Origin: Humibacillus sp. DSM 29435
GTDB lineage: Bacteria > Actinomycetota > Actinomycetes > Actinomycetales > Dermatophilaceae
DNA length: 64,000 nucleotides
Direction of reading: 5' to 3'
NCBI RefSeq assembly: GCF_001758225.1
Contig: NZ_MAST01000054.1
Span: 62,001 to 126,000 of the forward strand
In this document: positions 25,797 through 34,746 of the stretch, one piece after another
Numbering within the stretch: the first letter of the stretch is position 1
Layout of the letters: each line of letters begins with the position of its first letter
The notes under the pieces: model-generated
Database searches by the model: none
Told to the model about the DNA's origin: nothing
The model's input: the letters and a program-made list of their open reading frames with translations, nothing else
Position numbers and translations under genes: made by a program

Positions 25797-26759
25797 ATGA
25801 AGTATCTGGAGGTGCCCGGGCTCGGGCAGGTCAGTCGTGTCGGTCTCGGTACGTGGCAGTTCGGGTCGCGTGAGTGGGGCTACGGCGACGAGTACGCGTC
25901 GGGTGGGGCCATCGACATTGTGGCGCGGGCCCGAGAGCTGGGGGTGACGCTGTTCGACACCGCCGAGGTCTACGGCTTCGGCAAGAGCGAGCGCATCCTC
26001 ACCGAGGCCCTCGGCTCAGACCGCAACGAGGTGGTCGTCGCCTCCAAGGTGATGCCGATCGCCCCCTTCCCCCGGGTCGTGGTGAACCGGGCGCACGGCA
26101 GCGCTCGGCGCCTCAAGCTCGCCCGGATGCCGCTCTACCAGGTGCACCAGCCGAACCCGCTGGTGCCCGACTCGGTCATCATGAGGGGGATGCGCACCCT
26201 GCTCGACGACGGTCGCATCGGCGCCGTCGGCGTCTCGAACTACTCGCTCGACCGGTGGCGCAAGGCCGACGCCGCCCTCGGCGAACCCGTGATCAGCAAC
26301 CAGGTGCAGTTCTCTCTCGCCGTCCCGGCTCCGCTCGATGACCTGGTTCCCTTCGCCGAGAAGGAGAACCGCATCGTCATCGCCTACAGCCCCCTCGCCC
26401 AGGGGCTGCTCGGCGGCAAGTACGACGCCGACCACCGCCCCGGCGGAGTGCGGGCGGCCAACCCGCTCTTCGGCACCGAGAACCTGCGCCGCATCGTCCC
26501 GCTGCTCGACGTGCTGCGCGAGGTGGCGGCGGCGCACGACGCCAAGCCCGCCCAGATCGCGCTGGCCTGGTTGCTCGGGCTGCCCCAGGTGGTCGTGATC
26601 CCCGGGGCGTCGAGCGTCGAGCAGCTGGAGTTCAACGCCGCTGCCGCCGACCTGAGCCTCACCGACGAGGAGCAGTCTGCGCTGACGGATGCCGCTCGCG
26701 CTTTCCATCCGGTCTCGGCCGGTCGCACCCTGCTCGACTCCGTGCGGGCCCGCTTCTGA
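25797..26759 (+). CDS. Aldo/keto reductase
   Basis: 320 aa, ATG 25797. NADPH-dependent (beta/alpha)8 oxidoreductase. The AKR tetrad is visible: Asp in LFDTAEVYG with Tyr five residues later (about 55-60), Lys in VASKV (about 82) and His in YQVHQPN (about 118). The late IAYSPLAQGLLGGKY and IPGASSVEQLE belong to the cofactor pocket. The substrate is unknown. It marks the return to intact coding sequence after the degenerate stretch. Confidence 0.9.
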   Translation: MKYLEVPGLGQVSRVGLGTWQFGSREWGYGDEYASGGAIDIVARARELGVTLFDTAEVYGFGKSERILTEALGSDRNEVVVASKVMPIAPFPRVVVNRAHGSARRLKLARMPLYQVHQPNPLVPDSVIMRGMRTLLDDGRIGAVGVSNYSLDRWRKADAALGEPVISNQVQFSLAVPAPLDDLVPFAEKENRIVIAYSPLAQGLLGGKYDADHRPGGVRAANPLFGTENLRRIVPLLDVLREVAAAHDAKPAQIALAWLLGLPQVVVIPGASSVEQLEFNAAAADLSLTDEEQSALTDAARAFHPVSAGRTLLDSVRARF

Positions 26760-26831
26760 GGTCAGCACGGTGCCGGCAGCCTGACCCCGGCGCCTGAGGG
26801 CGCTTGCAGGACAGGCTCGCCGACCCGACCC

Positions 26832-28133
26832 TCAGCGCAGGGTGCCGGTGTTGCCGAGGGACGACCGTCCGGGTTGGGGCCAGACGAGCAGTCCGTGCGG
26901 GCCCGCTAGCACCGGGATGAGGTGGGTCACCCTTCCGCTCGAGGTGTCGATGACGTAGACGACCGAGCTGTTGCGGCCCGACAACCAGAGCTGCTTCCCG
27001 TCAGCGGTGACCCCGCCCAGGTCGGGAGACCCGCCACCCGGGACCGTCCACGTGGCCACCGGGGCGAGCGTGTCGGCATCCAGCACGGTGATGGTGCCCG
27101 CGTCGCGGTTGCTGACGTAGATCCGGTGGGTGTCGCGCGAGAGACAGATGCCGTCGGCACCCTTACCGGTGGGAACGAACCGGGAGTACTTCAGCGTGTG
27201 GGCGTCGATCACCCACACGCCGTTGCGCAACCCGTCGGCGACGAGGAGCCAGCGGCCGTCAGGGGAGAGCTGTACGTCCTGCGGCCTGGCGGTTGCTGCC
27301 TGCGTTGGGGTGCTGGTCGGGCCGCCCACCGGCCGAGCCTTTTTGCCCACTGTGGTGCCCGGCGTGTGAAGGCGGTCAAGGCCGATCATCTTCACGACCC
27401 GGGCGGCGTCGGAATCAACGACCACGAGCTTGCCGCTGAGCTCGCAGCTCACCACCAGGGTCGAGAGGTCGGCGGTGTAGTCGGCGTGGTTGATGCCGGC
27501 GCACGGGATCGGCAGCGAGCGAACGAGCTTCATCGTGTGGGCGTCGCGGATGTCGATACGTCGCAGCCCCGCGGCCATGACGAGTGCGTAGCGACCATCG
27601 GGCGTGAAATAGAGGTTGCCGGGGTCGCTCACCACGATGGCCTTCCCGGGTTCGCCGGTGCGCGGGTCGATGGGGGTCATCGAGTTTCCGGCGTCGCTGG
27701 TGACCCAGAGGGTGCGCAGGTCGGGCGAGGGCACCACCTGCTCGGGCGAGCGGCCGACCGGGTAGGTCGCCACGACCCGATAGGTCGAGGGATCGATCAC
27801 CTGAACCGTGCCCGCCTGCTGGTTCGCAACGTAGACAAGGGGTTTGGCGCGCCGCGCCTCAATGCCGAGGTCAAGTGCGCCGGCGTGGGCAAAGGGGGTC
27901 TCAGCGGTGCTGACCGCATTGATCGCTGCCGTGGCACTCGACCGGTTGGCGCTCGAGGAGTGCGTGGTCGGGGTCGGCACGGGCGTCAAGGTCTCGGTCG
28001 AGCAGGCGCCGAGCAGGCCCAGCGTGATGAGGGCGGCTCCCATGAACGATCGGCGTCCACGCATCCGCCTGTCGCCCCGGTCGTTCTTGCGGCCCGGCGT
28101 CGCACCTGGCTCTGCCTTCTTCTCTGGGCTCAC
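26832..28133 (-). CDS. YncE/YVTN-type beta-propeller lipoprotein
   Basis: 433 aa from GTG 28133 (GTGA overlap with the PAP2 stop); ATG 28064 is an alternative. The N-terminus carries a basic stretch and a lipobox LLGACS, so the mature protein is probably lipid-anchored outside. It is followed by a seven-bladed propeller of YVTN-like repeats (LVYVANQQAGTVQVIDPSTY, YALVMAAGLRRIDIRD, RIYVSNRDAGTITVLDADT). Such proteins act as surface scaffolds or bind ligands; no catalytic residues are seen. It is the last gene of asnB-PAP2-propeller. Confidence 0.82.
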   Translation of the reverse strand: MSPEKKAEPGATPGRKNDRGDRRMRGRRSFMGAALITLGLLGACSTETLTPVPTPTTHSSSANRSSATAAINAVSTAETPFAHAGALDLGIEARRAKPLVYVANQQAGTVQVIDPSTYRVVATYPVGRSPEQVVPSPDLRTLWVTSDAGNSMTPIDPRTGEPGKAIVVSDPGNLYFTPDGRYALVMAAGLRRIDIRDAHTMKLVRSLPIPCAGINHADYTADLSTLVVSCELSGKLVVVDSDAARVVKMIGLDRLHTPGTTVGKKARPVGGPTSTPTQAATARPQDVQLSPDGRWLLVADGLRNGVWVIDAHTLKYSRFVPTGKGADGICLSRDTHRIYVSNRDAGTITVLDADTLAPVATWTVPGGGSPDLGGVTADGKQLWLSGRNSSVVYVIDTSSGRVTHLIPVLAGPHGLLVWPQPGRSSLGNTGTLR

Positions 28134-28879
28134 TCGGTCACACCGAACTCTTCGCGGTCTCGCAGACGCAGCAGCCACGGGCCGAGAACCGCGATCACGA
28201 GGAGCACGGTTGCGCCGGCGAAGACGACCGAGGCGACGACGTCGGTCAGGTAGTGCGCGCCGAGGTAGAGCCGCGAGGCGCCGACGATGACGATGAACGG
28301 CACGCCGACCAGCCACACCGTGCGGGTTCGGCGTCCGACCAGCATCAGGGTGGCCGCCAGGGCGAACACGAACGCGGCGGCGAAGGCGGTGTGTCCGCTG
28401 GGGTAGCTGTCGGCCTTCGTCTCGGTGACGAGGGCGTGCACGGTTGCCATGGGGGGCCGGGCCCGGTGCACGAGCAGCTTGCCCATCTCGACTGACAACC
28501 AGCCCGCGATCGTCAGCCCGGCGACGCTCACCGCGACGAACCGGCTGCGTCGCCAGGCGATGGCACACCCGACCAGCAGCAGGATGGGCGCGATGACCGG
28601 ACCGATCCCGACATTGATGGACCGGGCGAGGGCACTGAGCACTCCGTCACGGTGCCCGGCGAGAGTGACGTCGAGGCCGAGCTCTCCGGTGCTCTGGGCA
28701 CCGATGGTGTTCACCGTGAAGCCGACGACGAGGCCCGCGACGAGCAGCAGCGCCCCGGTCACGATCAGGGGCACCCGCGGGATCCGCGAGAGACGTGGGG
28801 GCCCGGGGGGCAGAGGCACCGCGGTGTCTGGTGGCAGCGGCATCCGGCCTGCTTGGGTGTCTGCGGAAGGGTTCTTCAT
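28130..28879 (-). CDS. PAP2-family membrane phosphatase
   Basis: 249 aa from ATG 28879 with AGGAGG six bases upstream. Six hydrophobic helices. All three PAP2 motifs are present: KLLVHRARP (K-x6-RP), YPSGHT and SRLYLGAHYLTD (SR-x5-H-x3-D). These enzymes dephosphorylate lipid phosphates or undecaprenyl pyrophosphate at the outer membrane face. Cotranscription with asnB (34-bp gap) and the lipoprotein (4-bp overlap) suggests envelope lipid or glycan modification, but the substrate is open. Confidence 0.88.
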   Translation of the reverse strand: MKNPSADTQAGRMPLPPDTAVPLPPGPPRLSRIPRVPLIVTGALLLVAGLVVGFTVNTIGAQSTGELGLDVTLAGHRDGVLSALARSINVGIGPVIAPILLLVGCAIAWRRSRFVAVSVAGLTIAGWLSVEMGKLLVHRARPPMATVHALVTETKADSYPSGHTAFAAAFVFALAATLMLVGRRTRTVWLVGVPFIVIVGASRLYLGAHYLTDVVASVVFAGATVLLVIAVLGPWLLRLRDREEFGVTE

Positions 28880-28913
28880 GAGGGCCTCCTGGCCGTCGGG
28901 GTCTCCGAGCCGG

Positions 28914-30875
28914 TCATGTTCGAACCCGGGTGCTGGCGACCCGGTGCCCCGGTGCCTCAGGTCGGTGCTCCTCAGTCGCGCCCTGCGCGTCACCGCCGGT
29001 GGAAGGCGCGTCGTCGAAGAACTCGCGCAGCCAGAGCTCGACGTTGAGCATCCGCCAGAACACCATCGAGTCGAGCTGGCCGGAGCCGCTCAACCACCGT
29101 TCGAAGGCGGTCAGTACGGCGGAGTGGTCGAAGTAGGGCCGGTTCGCGAACGACTCCGACCGGAAGATCTGGTCGATGAGCTCACGTTGCTCGTGGAACC
29201 ATTCGTGCTGAGGCACGGTGAACCCGATCTTGTTGCGGCGCTGGTTGATCGACGGCGGCAACAGGCCGGCTGTTGCCTCGCGCAGCACGAGCTTGTTCCA
29301 GCCTCCGTGGATGATCGAGTCGTCTGGCAGGGCGAACACGGAACGCACGAGGTTGGGGTCGAGGAAGGGCACGCGGCCCTCGACCGAGAAGCGCATGGAG
29401 TTGCGGTCCTCGTAGCGCAGCAGGGCGGGGAGTGACCCCACGAAGAGGTCGTGCACGAGCCGTCGGCGCAGATCGGTGCCCTGCACGGCATACGTCTGAC
29501 CGGTGTGAGCGGTCAGAAAGTCCGAGCGGAGCAGTGTCGCTGCCCCGGCGCCATGGCGCGGCCGCAGGGAGCGCACCTTCTCTGCGGCGAGGTGGGCCAG
29601 CACGTCCCTCGAGGCGAACAGCTCGGTGAGAGCGGCCCGACGGTCGCTCTTCATCAGGTGCCGCAGGTGAACGACCAGCTGTGGCACGTAGCCCGCGAGC
29701 ATCTCGTCGGCGCCCTGACCGTCGAGCATCACGGTCACGTGCTTGCTCGCCTCCTGCATCACGCGGTACTGCGCGTACGGACCGGTGGAGATCACCGGCT
29801 CCTCCTGGGTGCGCACGAAGTCGGTGAGGTCGTCGATCAGCTCCGACGACGACGGGCGCACCTTGGTCACGTTCACGGCCCGGGTGCAGGCGCCGGTGGC
29901 GTCGTCGACGTAGCGCTCCTCGTCGTTGCGATAGCCGGTGAACACCGCCGAGAACGTGCTCTGCTGAGGCCCGACCGCGGCGGTCGACGGGTCGTTCTCG
30001 CCGAGGAGGCGGTCGATCAGCACCGTGATGGCCGAGCTGTCGAGACCGCCGGAGAGCGACGTTCCGATGGGAACGTCTGATCGGAGGCGTAGCGCGATCG
30101 ACGTCGTCAGTCGCTCGCGGAAGGCGGCGGTGACGGCCGGCCTGTGCCCCTGTGCCGGGGCGGTCGCAGCGGCCAGATCGTCTGGGAGGCTGCTGAACCG
30201 GCCCCGCTCGAGGCCGGCCGACGACAGGGTGAGCGTCTCACCCGGCAGGAGTCTCTCGATGCCGGCGAAGAAGGTGGCGGGCCCGTCGTCGTGCACGCGG
30301 TAGCGCAGGTAGCGGTAGATCGTCGTCTCGTCGGGGGCTCGCTCGTAGAGCCCACTGGCGAGGATGGGCTTGATCTCGCTCGAGAAGAGCCAGCCGTCAG
30401 CGGTATCCGCAGTGGTGGCGGCGATGCGGCACAGGTGCAGCGGCTTGATGCCGAAGTGGTCGCGGGCCAGGGTCAGTCTCGCCTCGTCACGGTCCCACAC
30501 TGCGATCGCGAACATGCCGTTGAAGCGGTCGAAGGCCGCAGGCCCCCACTCGGCGAACGCCTGCAGCACCACCTCGGTGTCGCTCTCGGTCACGAACGTC
30601 CGAGTCAGCGCTTCGAGCTCGGCGCGGAGGTCGCGGTAGTTGTACACCTCGCCGTTGTAGGACAGCGTGAACCGTCCGTCGGCGGTGGTCATCGGCTGGT
30701 GGCCACCCTCGCGGTCGATGATCGAGAGCCGCTGATGGGCCATCCCCATCGGCCCGTCGACGAACGTGCCTGATTCGTCTGGCCCGCGGTGTCGTTGCGC
30801 GCGCGCCATCCTGCCCAGAAGCCCATCGTCGACACGATCGGGCTCCAGACCGAAGTAGCCAGCGATCCCGCACAT
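28914..30875 (-). CDS. asnB: Asparagine synthase (glutamine-hydrolysing), AsnB type
   Basis: 653 aa from ATG 30875, which exposes the catalytic Cys2 in MCGIAGYFG. An N-terminal glutaminase domain (RHRGPDESG, LSYNGEVYNYRDLRAE, SDTEVVLQAFAEWG) is followed by the synthetase domain with the ATP PP-loop SGGLDSSAI (about 260) and RVPFLDPNLV. It transfers ammonia from Gln to aspartate or to another carboxylate. At 653 aa it is in the size class of AsnB paralogues that amidate envelope components or act in biosynthetic clusters, and it sits with a PAP2 enzyme. Primary Asn synthesis remains possible. Confidence 0.9.
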   Translation of the reverse strand: MCGIAGYFGLEPDRVDDGLLGRMARAQRHRGPDESGTFVDGPMGMAHQRLSIIDREGGHQPMTTADGRFTLSYNGEVYNYRDLRAELEALTRTFVTESDTEVVLQAFAEWGPAAFDRFNGMFAIAVWDRDEARLTLARDHFGIKPLHLCRIAATTADTADGWLFSSEIKPILASGLYERAPDETTIYRYLRYRVHDDGPATFFAGIERLLPGETLTLSSAGLERGRFSSLPDDLAAATAPAQGHRPAVTAAFRERLTTSIALRLRSDVPIGTSLSGGLDSSAITVLIDRLLGENDPSTAAVGPQQSTFSAVFTGYRNDEERYVDDATGACTRAVNVTKVRPSSSELIDDLTDFVRTQEEPVISTGPYAQYRVMQEASKHVTVMLDGQGADEMLAGYVPQLVVHLRHLMKSDRRAALTELFASRDVLAHLAAEKVRSLRPRHGAGAATLLRSDFLTAHTGQTYAVQGTDLRRRLVHDLFVGSLPALLRYEDRNSMRFSVEGRVPFLDPNLVRSVFALPDDSIIHGGWNKLVLREATAGLLPPSINQRRNKIGFTVPQHEWFHEQRELIDQIFRSESFANRPYFDHSAVLTAFERWLSGSGQLDSMVFWRMLNVELWLREFFDDAPSTGGDAQGATEEHRPEAPGHRVASTRVRT

Positions 30876-31095
30876 GTTCACCTCTCTCTCACACCCCGAA
30901 GCACACCGACTGCACGAAGGCCGTCGGCAGCACCGAGGTCGCTTCGACCGTCGTGCCTCCATCCTGCGAGGGCGTGGCTGAGAGGAGCCTGAGCCGCCAT
31001 CTGCTGCTCAGCCAGATCTCAGCCGAACGGGGCACCCTGAGGGCCGAGCACGGCAGAGCGCGACCGCCACTGGTCGCTCCGGAGCGAAAGGCGAG

Positions 31096-31821
31096 ATGAC
31101 CAGTTCGATGACCACCGAACAGATGACCCACCGCAACCGTGCGGCCGGCGCCAGCGAGGGTCGTGGTGCAGGCCCCTGGCCGGCATCCGACCACGCGGCG
31201 CGCACGCGGGCCGCCGCGCTGGCGTTCGCGGTCGTCTACGTCGTCGCACGCCTCGTTCCGCTCGGGGCACAGCTCGACGAGAGGGTTCGTGGCGGCCACG
31301 ACGCAGGCAGCGTGGCTGCGCAGTGGTCGGCCGATCTGCTGAGCCTGCTCACCCCGGTCAGCGTGGTGACGGCCGCCCTGGTTCTGTGCATCATCGCGTG
31401 GCGTCGCTCAGGTCTGCGGGCGAGCGTCGAGACCGGCCTGGCCGTCGCGCTGGCCCCGGGCCTGGCCGAGACGCTGAAGGCGCTGCTGCCCGCGGTGTCT
31501 GACCGGGCGGGTGCACACCTGGTCATCGGCAGCTCCTTCCCCAGCGGTCACGTCGCTGCGGTCACCGCCCTCTGCCTGGCGCTGCTCGCGGTGCTGCCGA
31601 CATCCTCGGCGTCACCGTCAGGGTTGACCTGGCGCGCGATGCTGCGCGCACCCGTCGTTCTGCTGCCCTTCGTGGTGGGCGTGGCGACCGTACTCGTGGG
31701 CTGGCACCGCCCCGGTGACGTCGTTGGCGGGGTGCTGATCGCCATCGTCGCCCACCACGGGGTGCGGGCGTTGACCCGGCGGGCCACGACCGGCCCACGC
31801 TCAGCGCGCCTCCGGGCCTAG
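31096..31821 (+). CDS. PAP2-family membrane protein
   Basis: 241 aa, ATG 31096 (31108 and 31123 also possible). Helices at about 40-60, 78-100, 110-130, 155-170 and 190-220. Motif 2 is FPSGH and motif 3 is GWHRPGDVVGG, with His and Asp kept. The first motif K-x6-RP is degenerate (LKALLPAVSD, no RP), so activity is less certain than for the PAP2 gene on the other strand. It diverges from asnB with 220 bp between. A tandem 14-bp duplication (GGCCTAGTGGATCC) follows the stop at about 31815-31842. Confidence 0.8.
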   Translation: MTSSMTTEQMTHRNRAAGASEGRGAGPWPASDHAARTRAAALAFAVVYVVARLVPLGAQLDERVRGGHDAGSVAAQWSADLLSLLTPVSVVTAALVLCIIAWRRSGLRASVETGLAVALAPGLAETLKALLPAVSDRAGAHLVIGSSFPSGHVAAVTALCLALLAVLPTSSASPSGLTWRAMLRAPVVLLPFVVGVATVLVGWHRPGDVVGGVLIAIVAHHGVRALTRRATTGPRSARLRA

Positions 31822-31920
31822 TGGATCCGGGCCTAGTGGATCCGTACGATCGGGGCAGGCGGTTAACCGGCTGGTTCTCCAGCTGACCAGGGCGCCCGAC
31901 GAGTGAAGGGGCGGCTGACG

Positions 31921-33405
31921 ATGTCACGGTCGGCTCGGTCGTCTCGGTCGGCAGGGTGGCGGGCCCTGGGCCGGCCCCTCCTCGGCATCCGCGCCCGCTC
32001 GACGGCGGCGGCCCTGCTGGTCGTGGCGCTGGCGCTCGCGGCCGGGGCGGCCCTGCTGCTCGTGCTGCTGCGGCAGAACCTCATCTCGGCCGTCGAAGAC
32101 GACGCGACGACCCGGCTGAGCGAGGTCTCTGACCAGGTGCGGTCTGACGGTGGGTCCGACCTTCGGGAGTACCTTGCCGAGACCAACCGGGGCGCGCAGC
32201 TGGTGCAGGTGCTGGCTGCCGGGGGCACGGTCGTCGCGGGCTCGTCCGACGTCGCGAGAGCTCGGGCAGTGACCACCCTGCGCCCCGCAAGCGGTCAGGT
32301 CGCGCGCGAGCAGGTAGACAGCCTCGTCACGGTGGCCAAGGAGGACCCGTACATCGTGGTCGCTCGAGGTGTCACCACGCCGACCGGGCAGAAGCAGGTC
32401 GTCGTCGTCGCGGCGTCGCTGCGCACGGAGGACGCGGCGGTCGACACCGTGCAGAAGTACCTCCTCGCCGGGCTGCTGCCGTTGCTGCTGCTCGTCGGGG
32501 TGGCCACCTGGATGCTGGTCGGGTGGGCCCTGCGTCCGGTCGAGCGCATTCGCAGCCGCGTCCAGAGCATCAACGCGGCCCGGTTCAACGAACGGGTGCC
32601 GGTACCCGACAGCAGCGACGAGATCGCCCGCTTGGCCGTGACGATGAACGAGATGCTCGACCGGCTGCAGGCATCGCAAGACAGCCAGCGCCGTTTCGTG
32701 GCCGACGCCAGCCATGAGCTGCGCTCGCCGCTGGCCACGTTGACGCTCGGGCTCGACGTGGCCGGGCCCGACCCCGCCGGTGAGTCGTGGCACGAGCTGC
32801 GCGCCATGATGCAGACCGAGGCAGCCCGCATGCGGCGGTTGGTGGCCGACCTGCTGCTGCTGGCCAAGGCCGACGACACGGGGCTGGGCCTCGAGCGTGG
32901 GGATGTCGACCTCGATGACCTCGTCGACGCCGAGGTCAGACGCCTGCGGATGTCGACCGCGCTCGTCGTGGAGGCCGATATCGTGCCGGTTCGGGTGCAG
33001 GGTGACACGGTCAAGCTCACCCAGGCTCTGCGCAACCTCACCGACAACGCCGCCCGTGCGGCATCCGGTCGGGTGCGCCTTCGCCTCTCCTACGACCATG
33101 ACGACGTCGCCGACCGTCAGCCTGAAACCGACCGTCAGCATGACCCGGACCGTCAGCCTGGCCTCGAGCACGGCGTGGCCGTCATCCGGGTGGAGGACGA
33201 CGGGCCGGGTATCGACGCCGCCGACCGCACCAGGGTCTTCGAGAGGTTCGTGCGCCTCGATGAGAGCCGGGAGCGTGGTCAGGGTGGGTCGGGCCTCGGG
33301 CTGGCCATTGTCGAGGAGGTCGTGCGCGGCCACGAGGGGTCGGTCGTGGTCGGGGAGTCCGACCTCGGCGGCGCCCGCTTCGAGGTGCGGCTGCCCACGC
33401 AGTGA
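31921..33405 (+). CDS. Sensor histidine kinase
   Basis: 494 aa from ATG 31921 (AAGGGG nine bases upstream; GTG 31903 is an alternative). Topology: TM1 about 28-51, an extracytoplasmic sensor domain, TM2 about 181-203, HAMP, HisKA with phospho-accepting His265 in DASHELRSPL, then HATPase_c (N box LRNLTDNAARAA; G boxes VEDDGPG and GSGLGLAIVEE). A DRQ-rich insertion sits within the ATPase domain near residue 400. The partner is most likely the response regulator encoded convergently 83 bp away. Confidence 0.92.
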   Translation: MSRSARSSRSAGWRALGRPLLGIRARSTAAALLVVALALAAGAALLLVLLRQNLISAVEDDATTRLSEVSDQVRSDGGSDLREYLAETNRGAQLVQVLAAGGTVVAGSSDVARARAVTTLRPASGQVAREQVDSLVTVAKEDPYIVVARGVTTPTGQKQVVVVAASLRTEDAAVDTVQKYLLAGLLPLLLLVGVATWMLVGWALRPVERIRSRVQSINAARFNERVPVPDSSDEIARLAVTMNEMLDRLQASQDSQRRFVADASHELRSPLATLTLGLDVAGPDPAGESWHELRAMMQTEAARMRRLVADLLLLAKADDTGLGLERGDVDLDDLVDAEVRRLRMSTALVVEADIVPVRVQGDTVKLTQALRNLTDNAARAASGRVRLRLSYDHDDVADRQPETDRQHDPDRQPGLEHGVAVIRVEDDGPGIDAADRTRVFERFVRLDESRERGQGGSGLGLAIVEEVVRGHEGSVVVGESDLGGARFEVRLPTQ

Positions 33406-33442
33406 TCACTGCTGATCACTGCTGATCACTGCTGATCACTGC
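33401..33442. repeat. Four 10-bp tandem repeats between convergent histidine kinase and response regulator genes
   Basis: Units of GCTGATCACT (first unit begins AG), spanning the kinase stop codon and continuing downstream. Each contains the palindrome TGATCA. They may be a slippage product or a protein-binding array; no terminator-like U-tract follows. Confidence 0.8.
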
Positions 33443-33488
33443 CGGGCGCTGCCCAGCAACGTGACTGCCGAGCAACGGTGAGCGCCGG

Positions 33489-34166
33489 CTACCCGCCGTC
33501 GGCCGCCAGGCGGTAGCCCAGCCCTCTGACGGTCTCGATCGCGTGCCGACCGAACGGCACGTCGATCTTCTGGCGCAGGTAGCGAATGTAGACCTCGACG
33601 ATGTTGTCGTCACCCTCGAACGCGGGGTCCCACACTCCGTCGATGATGTCGGCCTTGCTCGTGACGAAGCCGCGGTGGTGCATCAGAAAGGCGAGCAGGC
33701 CGTACTCGCGAGCGGTCAGCGAGATCTCCTCGCCGGCGCGGCTGACCCGGCGCCGGCCGGGATCGAGCTGCAGGTCGCCGGCCGAGAGCACCATCGGCCG
33801 CTCCGGCGCCCCTCGCCGGATGAGGGCCCGGATGCGGGCCACGAGCACGATGAAGCTGAACGGCTTGGTGAGGTAGTCGTCGGCGCCGAGGTCGAAGGCG
33901 TCGGTCTGGTCGTACTCGCCGTCTTTGGCGGTCAGCATGAGCACAGGCGACCACACCTGCCGCTCGCGCAGCTTCTCGAGCACCTTGTAGCCGTTGAGCT
34001 TGGGCAACATGATGTCGAGCACGATGGCGTCGAACGGGTTCTCGGTGGCCATCCAGAGGGCCTCGACGCCGTCGTGCACGACCTCGACCACGAAACCCTC
34101 GTCGGTGAGGCCCCGGCGCAGCGTCTCGGCCAGGTTGCGTTCGTCTTCGACGACGAGCACCCGCAT
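33489..34166 (-). CDS. OmpR/PhoB-family response regulator
   Basis: 225 aa from ATG 34166 with GGAGGT seven bases upstream. Receiver domain: acidic VVEDE, phospho-acceptor Asp51 in VLDIMLP, Thr and Lys in MLTAKDG and YLTKPF. C-terminal winged helix (about 128-222) with LTAREYGLLAFLMHHRG and IRYLRQKID. The likely cognate kinase is on the opposite strand immediately downstream, tail to tail, which is an unusual arrangement for a two-component pair. Confidence 0.93.
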   Translation of the reverse strand: MRVLVVEDERNLAETLRRGLTDEGFVVEVVHDGVEALWMATENPFDAIVLDIMLPKLNGYKVLEKLRERQVWSPVLMLTAKDGEYDQTDAFDLGADDYLTKPFSFIVLVARIRALIRRGAPERPMVLSAGDLQLDPGRRRVSRAGEEISLTAREYGLLAFLMHHRGFVTSKADIIDGVWDPAFEGDDNIVEVYIRYLRQKIDVPFGRHAIETVRGLGYRLAADGG

Positions 34167-34227
34167 CGTCATCACCTCCGTCCGACTGTCGCTCACCGCC
34201 GCCACGGTGGTGACCTGTTCGGCGACC

Positions 34228-34575
34228 TTACCGAGGTCGGGACGCACGGCGTGGTCCGCGGTGGGCATCTTCAGTCTGGCCTCCGGTTCGGTCGGGGCTT
34301 CGGTCGGGACGTGGCCGCGCGCGGGCGAGCAGCTGGCGCTCGGCCCCGGTGAACCCACCCCAGACGCCGAACTCCACCCGGTGGTCGATCGCATAGCGCA
34401 GGCAGTCGCTCGAGACGGGGCACGCTGCGCACACGGCCTTGGCCGCCGCCGTTGTCGTGGATCGTCGCGGGCTTCCCGAGGTGGGGAGATCTTCGGAGGA
34501 GAAGGTCTCGGGGGAGACGCCGACACAGGCGGCCCGCCCGACCCAGGTGCTGTCTCGCAGGGATGTGGTGGTCAT
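34228..34575 (-). CDS. WhiB-family iron-sulfur transcriptional regulator
   Basis: 115 aa from ATG 34575. The four cluster-ligand cysteines are Cys17, Cys49, Cys52 and Cys58 (C-x31-C-x2-C-x5-C), followed by the GVWGG turn (about 70-74) and a basic C-terminus for DNA or sigma contact. WhiB-like proteins bind [4Fe-4S] and work with the primary sigma factor. Only actinobacteria and their phages carry them. The sequence does not settle which Wbl class it is. Confidence 0.92.
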   Translation of the reverse strand: MTTTSLRDSTWVGRAACVGVSPETFSSEDLPTSGSPRRSTTTAAAKAVCAACPVSSDCLRYAIDHRVEFGVWGGFTGAERQLLARARPRPDRSPDRTGGQTEDAHRGPRRASRPR

Positions 34576-34746
34576 AGGAGGTTCCTCTCCGTCACGGTCA
34601 CCGGCCGCAAGGGGCGCCGGCCCATCGAGAGTGCGACGCCGTCGCTGAGGCGGGGCTGAGAGATCTGTGGGCCACCAACGCCCGCGACCGCCAAAGGGTG
34701 GCAAAGGTGTCGAAGCGCGCGTAGAACGGCGAAGAGCGCTCCGCAG

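Noticed and set aside
26760-26831. Possible terminator hairpin between the convergent aldo/keto reductase and propeller lipoprotein genes
   Set aside because: The GCGCC/GGGCGC stem is short and no U-tract follows on either strand.
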